Shown: positions 1 through 4,426 of the stretch, one piece after another | Layout: each line of letters begins with the position of its first letter | How positions within the stretch are numbered: position 1 is the first letter of the stretch | Assembly (NCBI GenBank): GCA_002774705.1 | Contig: PFCN01000026.1 | Coordinates: forward strand, 7,144 to 14,703 | Reading direction: 5' to 3' | Source: Candidatus Niyogibacteria bacterium CG10_big_fil_rev_8_21_14_0_10_42_19 | Lineage (GTDB): Bacteria > Patescibacteriota > Minisyncoccia > 1-14-0-10-42-19 | DNA: 7,560 bases | The notes under the pieces: model-generated | Told to the model about the DNA's origin: nothing | What the model saw: only the letters and a program-made list of their open reading frames with translations | The model's database searches: none | Program-made: the position numbers and the translations under genes

Positions 1-57
1 CGTTATTGTTACGACCAGCGTTATCGCTAAGATAATTTTAATGGAGAAGCGTTTCAT
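1..57 (-). CDS. Possible start of a divergent exported or membrane protein (partial)
   Basis: On the minus strand an ATG at 57-55 opens a frame that stays open for 19 codons to the window edge. It reads MKRFSIKIILAITLVVTIT, a typical signal-peptide or membrane-anchor start: two basic residues, then an uninterrupted hydrophobic stretch. The start lies 36 bases from the divergent lnt start. A TATAAT hexamer on the minus strand (positions 88-83) sits about 25 bases before it. There is no Shine-Dalgarno site, but most genes here lack one. The product cannot be named. A competing reading is the last 21 codons of a plus-strand frame (2-67, ending TAA), which is also open from the edge. I prefer the minus-strand reading because of its signal-like N-terminus and the divergent -10. 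Confidence 0.45.
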   Translation of the reverse strand, partial: MKRFSIKIILAITLVVTIT

Positions 58-93
58 TTTGGTGTAAATTAAATATATAACTATTATATACAA
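58..93. promoter_or_regulatory. Compact AT-rich divergent promoter region
   Basis: Only 36 bases, almost all A/T, separate the minus-strand start at 57 from the lnt ATG at 94. On the minus strand, positions 88-83 read TATAAT. On the plus strand a weak -35-like TTGGTG (59-64), a 17-base gap and TATTAT (82-87) would place transcription start at about 93-95, making the lnt mRNA nearly leaderless. The two -10 candidates overlap. With such AT-rich DNA, matches to TATAAT arise easily, so the assignment is tentative. Confidence 0.35.
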
Positions 94-1770
94 ATGAAAA
101 AAATTTGGATACTTCCAATATTATCTTCGATTTTTCTTATCATTCCGTTCATATATCCCCAGCTTGACTTTTTGGCTCTTTTAGGTCTCGCGCCTTTTTT
201 GGTTTTTATTTATAAAGGCGAAAATTTAAAAAAAATATTTTGGACAAGTTGGTTTTCCGGCTTTATTTTTTTCGCCGTAATCTTTGAGTGGATTTTAGCG
301 GCCTTTCCGGCGAGGTGGGCCGGGGTTGAGAGTGAATTGGCGGGGCTTTTATTGGTTTTATTCGTGTGGCTCGGCAGTTCCGCCGTTATGGGCCTGTCTT
401 TTGCTCTTTTTGGGGCGCTTTCATATAAACTTAAAACCGGAACTTTCTATGACCTTATAATTATTCCATCAATATGGATCGCCTCTCAATATGTTACCGC
501 CTGGATCTTTAGTATTTGGTCATGGGGTTCGGGCGGGTCTTTGGGGGCTCATTGGGTTTTCGGGAATCTTGGTTTTGCTCTTGTGGAGATGCCCGTTGTT
601 TTATGGGCGCGCATAGGGGGGCTTTACGGCGTATCCTTTATAGCTGTCTTTTTCAATGTTTTTATATTTTTTATTCTTTTAAGCATAACATTCCCAACAC
701 TCAATGTGGAAGATTCGGGGTTTATAAGTCGGCGCGTTAAATTTGACCGAAGGGCCGGGAAATTATTTTTAATTTTTCTTATCTCGGTCACCTTTTTTAT
801 TTTTTTTCCGGTAAAAATTTTTAAAATTTATCCGACAGTCCCAGCATTAAATATCGTCAATGTCCAGATCAATAATAAAGACGGGATATTTTATCACAAT
901 AACCTAAGGGAGCTTTTTGATAAGGCGGTCTTTAGTGGAGAATTTGTTCAGCCCGATATAATTATTTTTTCGGAAGGGGCCCAGATTTTTAGTTTTTTCG
1001 GCGCCCAAGAGGAGGAGTTGATTAAAGTTATTTTCCCCGACAAGGATAAACCGGGCCTTCTGGTAACCAATACAATAAAAACCCTTCCGGAAAATGCCGA
1101 TGTAAGAAAGAGTTTTATTTTGTATCGTAACCAGAAAGGCGAGCTTGTGGATGAGCAGGAAAAATCTTTTCTGGTCCCAACCGGGGAATTCATGCCCGTC
1201 AGCATAAAAGGGGTTTTGACGATTTTTGGATATAAAAATATTCTGGGGCGTTTTGACGTAAAAAGAACTATTACTCCCGGTAATTTTGAGGAGAAGCCGG
1301 TTAATTTGGGGCCATATAAAGTCGGTGTTCTACTTTGTTCGGGCATAATAACCCCGGTATCTTACCGTATGCTCGCTTTAAAAGGGGCCGATATTTTTAT
1401 GAATTCGGCCAGTCAAAATATTTTTTCAGGGGAGCCGTTCTTATCCGCCCAGATCAAGGCGGTTGCCCGCATGCAGGCCATTTCTCACGCCAAGCCTTTT
1501 GTCCAGGCCACCTCCGGAGGAAGGTCGTTTTTTGTTGATCAGAACGGTAAAGTGGTTTGGGAGGCCGACTCTTTGGATGATAGAATTAAGTTTTTAAAAG
1601 TAGCGCCCTCTCCTGGGAAAACTATTTATACTAAATTCGGCGATTGGCCCCTGATTTTTGCTGTTTTTGTTATTTTGGGGGCAATTTTATTGAAAAATAG
1701 GGGCTTTTTGGTCAAATTCAACCGTTCAATGTCAAGCGTCAAACATTTGTTATCTTTTTGGTGTTTTTAG
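94..1770 (+). CDS. lnt: Apolipoprotein N-acyltransferase family protein (Lnt-like)
   Basis: Lnt moves an acyl chain from a phospholipid to the N-terminal cysteine of a lipoprotein, at the outer face of the cytoplasmic membrane. The layout fits: several membrane segments in residues 1-245 (about 2-22, 24-42, 50-71, 82-111, 120-141, 175-201, 222-245), a nitrilase-like domain from about 250 to 505, and a last membrane segment at about 517-534. Family signatures visible are RIGGLYGVSF (173-182), LVPTGEFMP (360-368) and YTKFGDWPL (512-520). The catalytic triad is readable as Glu294 (FSEGA), Lys357 (EKSFLVP) and Cys415 (VLLCSG), with spacings of 63 and 58 against 68 and 52 in E. coli. Glu365 matches E. 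coli Glu343. Oddities: the Tyr-Glu that follows the nucleophile in E. coli (388-389) is Ser-Gly here, and E. coli Trp237 has no clear counterpart. The last ~15 residues look like read-through into the downstream hairpin region. No Shine-Dalgarno site precedes the ATG. The family is secure; N-acyltransferase activity is less so. Confidence 0.85.
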   Translation: MKKIWILPILSSIFLIIPFIYPQLDFLALLGLAPFLVFIYKGENLKKIFWTSWFSGFIFFAVIFEWILAAFPARWAGVESELAGLLLVLFVWLGSSAVMGLSFALFGALSYKLKTGTFYDLIIIPSIWIASQYVTAWIFSIWSWGSGGSLGAHWVFGNLGFALVEMPVVLWARIGGLYGVSFIAVFFNVFIFFILLSITFPTLNVEDSGFISRRVKFDRRAGKLFLIFLISVTFFIFFPVKIFKIYPTVPALNIVNVQINNKDGIFYHNNLRELFDKAVFSGEFVQPDIIIFSEGAQIFSFFGAQEEELIKVIFPDKDKPGLLVTNTIKTLPENADVRKSFILYRNQKGELVDEQEKSFLVPTGEFMPVSIKGVLTIFGYKNILGRFDVKRTITPGNFEEKPVNLGPYKVGVLLCSGIITPVSYRMLALKGADIFMNSASQNIFSGEPFLSAQIKAVARMQAISHAKPFVQATSGGRSFFVDQNGKVVWEADSLDDRIKFLKVAPSPGKTIYTKFGDWPLIFAVFVILGAILLKNRGFLVKFNRSMSSVKHLLSFWCF

Positions 1771-1790
1771 CTTAAAATGTAAAAAACCAA
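1758..1790 (+). repeat. Hairpin overlapping the lnt stop codon
   Basis: TTGGTGTTTTTA (1758-1769) pairs with TAAAAAACCAA (1780-1790), with one bulged G at 1763 and a 10-base loop that begins with the last base of the TAG stop. This gives 11 base pairs. It is mostly A-T and no T-run follows, so on its own it would be a weak terminator. It may stabilise the 3' end or belong to the larger palindromic block downstream. Confidence 0.5.
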
Positions 1791-1792
1791 AT

Positions 1793-1848
1793 ATCAAAAT
1801 AACGGTGTAAAAATGTAAAATTTTAACATTTTAAATTGTTATTTTGAT
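1793..1848 (+). repeat. Long AT-rich inverted repeat after lnt
   Basis: ATCAAAATAAC (1793-1803) is the exact reverse complement of GTTATTTTGAT (1838-1848). Inside it, AAAATGT (1810-1816) pairs with ACATTTT (1826-1832), and AAA/TTT pairing continues toward the centre. The whole 56 bases can fold into one long, nearly continuous stem with small interruptions. No gene overlaps it. It may be a remnant of a palindromic repeat element or part of a bidirectional transcript end. Confidence 0.65.
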
Positions 1849-1849
1849 T

Positions 1850-1897
1850 TTTTCCGCCCGAGGCGGATTCGCCTTTGGGGGAAAATTTTATTTTTTT
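1850..1897 (+). terminator. Rho-independent terminator after lnt
   Basis: CCC (1857-1859) and AGGCG (1861-1865) pair with CGCCT (1870-1874) and GGG (1877-1879) around a GATT loop, with a G-T wobble and one bulged T. The stem extends outward through TTTTCC (1850-1855) with GGAAAA (1880-1885). A T-rich tract follows (TTTTATTTTTTT, 1886-1897). Stem plus T-tract 80-130 bases past the lnt stop fits an intrinsic terminator. The leading T-run at 1849-1853 would give A/U pairing on the opposite strand too, so it could work in both directions. Confidence 0.65.
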
Positions 1898-2021
1898 GTA
1901 AAAACTTCGGTTAATTTATCAATTTGTTAATCATAAAAAAAAGACTAATTTTATAAATATTTTAAAGAAATAAAGATATCCACACAATTGATTTTTTTTC
2001 AAAATATAAGAAAAGTCTAAG
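1898..2021. other. AT-rich non-coding stretch before the operon
   Basis: This is the remainder of the 296-base gap between lnt and the next gene. It is strongly AT-rich, with stops in all frames and no convincing small gene. The only structured signal is ATCCACAC (1978-1985), whose reverse complement GTGTGGAT recurs at 2065-2072 over the next gene's start. I see no tRNA or other RNA gene. Confidence 0.6.
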
Positions 2022-2030
2022 TGCTATAAT
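2022..2030 (+). promoter_or_regulatory. Extended -10 promoter for the operon
   Basis: TGCTATAAT (2022-2030) is a perfect TATAAT with the TGN extension. No good -35 hexamer lies 16-18 bases upstream, which fits an extended -10 promoter. Transcription would start near 2037, giving a leader of about 30 bases before the GTG start at 2067. It follows the lnt terminator and precedes a run of five closely spaced genes, so it is the best candidate for the operon's main promoter. Confidence 0.55.
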
Positions 2031-2066
2031 AAAGAAAGATAATGGTATTTAAGTTTAATAAAAAGT

Positions 2067-3089
2067 GTGGATTTTTTTCGGACGCGAAAATTTTTTGTTT
2101 TGGTTGTTGGCCTTTTGATTCTGCTCGGAGGCTGGTTTTGGGTCTTTTCTTCCAGGGGTGGGGCGATCTTGGGCGAAAAAAATAAAAAACAAAACGTCGA
2201 ACCGTTCGTTGTTTCTCAAAATTCTGGGTCTTATTCCGCAGTTGATACTGATGGAGACGAACTTAAAGATTGGGAGGAAATTTTGTGGGGCACTGACCCA
2301 AATAATTCCGACACCGATGGTGATGGAACCCCTGATGGTAAAGAAATAGAAGAAGGAAGAGATCCGCTCAAGCCGGGACCCGATGATATTTATTTTGGGA
2401 CAACGCCATCAACCGCCTCCGGAATATCGGAGTCGGTAAATTTTACCGAGGGCCTTATAAAAAGCATAGCCCCGGATCTTGTTAAATACAGAGAAGAAGG
2501 TCTTAACGAACAGAGCGCGAAAGAATTAGGGGAGATATTACTCGGAAACATTGTAAAAGAAATAGAAAAAGCTCCACTGATGAAAGATATTTTTTCCGGA
2601 GAAGGGATAAAGAAATCTTCAAGCACATTTTCAAACATTCGTTCATACGGAAATGAAGCCGGTAAAATAATAGAAGAAACGTTCAAGGATTTTTCTAAAA
2701 GTGAATTGGAATTATTTCTTGAAATTTTAAACACGCAGGACTTTGAGGGGTTTTCGGAGTTTGAAAAATATAAAATAGCTTATCTATCGGCGGCAGGCGC
2801 GTTAAAAAATATTTTCGTTCCCGAAAAATATATTGAAATTCACTCGGGGTTTATAAATAATTTTCAAAATTTAGCGATAATCGTCGATTCTTTAAAAAAT
2901 TTCAATGCCGATCCGTTAAAATCCTTTGTGTATATTTTTTATTATCAGAAAGAAGCGGAAAGATTTCAGAGACTTATCGGTGACATTGTTTTTAATTTTA
3001 AAAAAGACGGAGTCGGTTTTTCGGAAAATGACACCGGGGAAACATTTTTTGATTATTATAACGAATTGCAGAAGGTTCCCGTCAACTAA
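2067..3089 (+). CDS. Membrane-anchored protein with thrombospondin type 3-like calcium-binding repeats
   Basis: This is a 340-residue protein. A basic N-terminus (RTRK, 5-8) and a hydrophobic stretch at about 9-28 form a single membrane anchor or uncleaved signal, so the rest should face outward. Residues 59-100 carry two acidic loops, VDTDGDELKDWEE (59-71) and SDTDGDGTPDGKE (81-93), joined by the WGTDPNN link. This is the pattern of bacterial thrombospondin type 3 repeats, which bind Ca2+ through spaced Asp residues (60, 62, 64 and 82, 84, 86, 90). Residues 110-340 are predicted mostly helical, rich in Lys, Glu and Phe, with no cysteine and no domain I recognise. GTG at 2067 is the first possible start, because an in-frame TAA lies at 2040-2042; no Shine-Dalgarno site is seen. 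As first gene of the operon it may be an extracellular accessory or adhesin of the VirB6-linked machine; that role is inferred from position. Confidence 0.8.
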   Translation: MDFFRTRKFFVLVVGLLILLGGWFWVFSSRGGAILGEKNKKQNVEPFVVSQNSGSYSAVDTDGDELKDWEEILWGTDPNNSDTDGDGTPDGKEIEEGRDPLKPGPDDIYFGTTPSTASGISESVNFTEGLIKSIAPDLVKYREEGLNEQSAKELGEILLGNIVKEIEKAPLMKDIFSGEGIKKSSSTFSNIRSYGNEAGKIIEETFKDFSKSELELFLEILNTQDFEGFSEFEKYKIAYLSAAGALKNIFVPEKYIEIHSGFINNFQNLAIIVDSLKNFNADPLKSFVYIFYYQKEAERFQRLIGDIVFNFKKDGVGFSENDTGETFFDYYNELQKVPVN

Positions 3090-3101
3090 AATTTTAATTT
3101 A

Positions 3102-4394
3102 ATGATAAAAGCAAATTTAAATTTTAATAGAACAATATCCGCGGTTTTAATTACGGTGATGCTTGCCCCGATGTTTTTTGTTTTTGGTGTAAACAGGGTA
3201 GAGGCCTCTGTTCCGGTTCATCAGACAACCACCGTAAAGACCGCCGAGGTTTATAACGGCGCTTCTTCAATTTATTCCAAAGAATACGGTATTGTTATAG
3301 GCGCTCTTTCGGGCCTTTTCAACGACGCTCTTACCTCTCTGGCCGGGTTTTTCAATATTAGCAGGCCTCCTTCATTCGGAGATCCGGATGCTTATATCGT
3401 AATAAAAAATCTGGTCTTAAGAAGTTTACTTGAGTTTATTTTACATTGGGTCCAGACAGGGGATTTGGATGGCGGTCCGCTCTTTATAAGCAATTTTGAA
3501 AAATGGATTCAAAACACGGCTGATCTGGCGGTAGGTCAATACCTTGAAGAATTGGTTGGTCCGGACGTTTTTAATGATCTTTGTACTCCCTTTAGTTTGC
3601 CTTTAGTGAACGTTATGGTAAGAACGACCGCGTATCATTTGGATGTGCCTCATTCCCGGTGTACATTGCAGGATATAGTGGGAAATATTGAGGATTTTTA
3701 TACTGATTTTTCCAACGGAGGCGCGGAATCCTTAATAGCGGTTTCCTTGGATCAAAGTAATACTTTTTTGGGGTCTGTTATAGTTGAACAAGAGCGAGCC
3801 GCGCGATTGCTCGCAAAAAAAACAGCCGGAGCAAAGGATGAGGCGCAAGCCAATTCCGGTTTCATTGGACAGAAAGAATGTTTGGTTTCTCTTGGAGAAA
3901 GGTGCCTTTATTATGCCACACAAACTCCCGGTAAGTCCGTTCAAGGTCAGGCGGCTAATGTGATGCATTCCGATATTAAATCCCTTGAGGCAGCCGATGA
4001 GATAGGTGAAGTTCTTGATGCCATAGTCGGGGCTTTATTATCTCGATTATTGACGGGCGGAGCAGGACTTTTGACTGGAGGCGGAGGAGGCGGAGGCGGA
4101 GGAGGCGGAGGCGGAGGAGGAGCGGTCTGTGGGGATGGTATTTGTGATGTTGGTGAAAATGCGACAACTTGCTCGATTGATTGCGGAGGAGGCGCGCCGG
4201 CACCGGCACCGCCCGGAGGCGTAGATGGAGGAGGAGCGGTTTGTGGGGATGATATTTGTGATGTTGGTGAGGATGCGACAACTTGCTCGATTGATTGCGG
4301 AGGAGGCGGAGGAGGCGGAGGAGGCGGAGGAGGCGGAGGAGGCGGAGGAGGCGGGATCCCGCCGCCACCACCGCCACCACCACCACCGGCGTGA
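3102..4394 (+). CDS. Secreted protein with poly-Gly, cysteine-repeat and poly-Pro tail, upstream of the VirB6-like gene
   Basis: This is a 430-residue protein. A signal peptide is clear: a basic start, hydrophobic residues 12-30 and a likely cut after VEA (about 35). The core (36-325) has four cysteines (161, 187, 260, 268), a C-L-x-D-I-V-G-N-I-E-D-F-Y stretch (187-200) and a TPGKSV...LEAADEIGEVLDAIVGALL segment (275-313). From memory, this core resembles an uncharacterised family found beside VirB6/TrbL-like genes in Parcubacteria. The tail is modular: 15 Gly (326-340), a CGDGICDVGE...C...C module (343-361), an Ala/Pro/Gly linker, a second copy of the module (381-399), 19 Gly (400-418), Ile, then 10 Pro and a final Ala. 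Eight tail cysteines, four per module, suggest disulfides outside the membrane. The ATG lies 12 bases after the previous stop in A/T-rich DNA without a Shine-Dalgarno site. Function is unknown; a surface or envelope component is the best guess. Confidence 0.8.
   Translation: MIKANLNFNRTISAVLITVMLAPMFFVFGVNRVEASVPVHQTTTVKTAEVYNGASSIYSKEYGIVIGALSGLFNDALTSLAGFFNISRPPSFGDPDAYIVIKNLVLRSLLEFILHWVQTGDLDGGPLFISNFEKWIQNTADLAVGQYLEELVGPDVFNDLCTPFSLPLVNVMVRTTAYHLDVPHSRCTLQDIVGNIEDFYTDFSNGGAESLIAVSLDQSNTFLGSVIVEQERAARLLAKKTAGAKDEAQANSGFIGQKECLVSLGERCLYYATQTPGKSVQGQAANVMHSDIKSLEAADEIGEVLDAIVGALLSRLLTGGAGLLTGGGGGGGGGGGGGGGAVCGDGICDVGENATTCSIDCGGGAPAPAPPGGVDGGGAVCGDDICDVGEDATTCSIDCGGGGGGGGGGGGGGGGGGGIPPPPPPPPPPA
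4077..4121 (+). repeat. Tandem repeat, 15-base unit x3, encoding 15 glycines
   Basis: The unit GGAGGCGGAGGAGGC occurs at 4077-4091 and 4092-4106 without change, and at 4107-4121 with only its last base altered (C to A). It encodes Gly 326-340. Since units are whole codons, gain or loss would change the glycine run length without breaking the frame. Confidence 0.85.
4116..4308 (+). repeat. Duplicated 79-base segment encoding the cysteine module
   Basis: Positions 4116-4194 and 4230-4308 match at all but four bases (4127/4241, 4138/4252, 4157/4271, 4158/4272), offset by 114 bases (38 codons). Protein changes are Gly to Asp after CGD and Asn to Asp after GE. Both copies are bordered by GGA/GGC-rich DNA, so unequal exchange between Gly-codon tracts is a likely origin. 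The near-identity points to a recent duplication or ongoing homogenisation. Confidence 0.85.
4299..4352 (+). repeat. Perfect tandem repeat, 9-base unit x6, encoding glycines
   Basis: GGAGGAGGC is repeated six times without a mismatch (4299, 4308, 4317, 4326, 4335, 4344), and a GGG codon then completes the 19-Gly run. Perfect copies suggest active slippage. The unit differs from the 15-base unit of the first glycine tract, so the two tracts expanded independently. Confidence 0.9.
4299..4391 (+). repeat. Gly-codon/Pro-codon inverted repeat centred on a 14-base palindrome
   Basis: GGCGGGATCCCGCC (4350-4363) is a perfect palindrome where the glycine run turns into the proline run. Moving outward, each GG of the GGN codons faces a CC of the CCN codons. 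About 30 bases on each side can therefore pair at two of every three positions, with single mismatches at the third. In mRNA this could form a long GC-rich hairpin ending just before the TGA stop. No T-run follows, so a terminator is not indicated. Confidence 0.65.
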
Positions 4395-4426
4395 TCAGGC
4401 GCAAACCAAAAATTAGTTAATTAAAA

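Noticed and set aside
948..1346. 132-codon minus-strand frame within lnt
   Set aside because: It lies opposite the nitrilase domain, whose plus-strand reading has clear family motifs. The antisense product has no recognisable features.
1976..1984. ATATCCACA, one base from the DnaA box TTATCCACA, in AT-rich DNA
   Set aside because: It is a single near-match, with only a 7-of-9 match nearby (2066-2074). No cluster of boxes and no dnaA or dnaN gene is present, so an origin is not supported.
4077..4352. Short regular repeats as a possible CRISPR array
   Set aside because: The repeats are 9 or 15 bases, contiguous and coding, with no unique spacers and no cas genes.
3976..4404. Long minus-strand frame with Leu-Arg-Leu repeats opposite the tail
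   Set aside because: It is the antisense of GGN/CCN repeat codons. Its low-complexity sequence follows directly from the sense-strand repeats, and no start signal or family match supports it.
4225..4416. Plus-strand frame with Glu-Glu-Ala repeats overlapping the tail
   Set aside because: It is an out-of-frame reading of the GGAGGAGGC repeat, lies inside the real gene and has no other support.
4392..4421. Read-through of TGA as glycine after the poly-Pro run (nine more codons, then TAA)
   Set aside because: A TGA=Gly code would place many TGA codons inside the other genes. The complete genes here are full length without a single internal TGA, so TGA is a normal stop.
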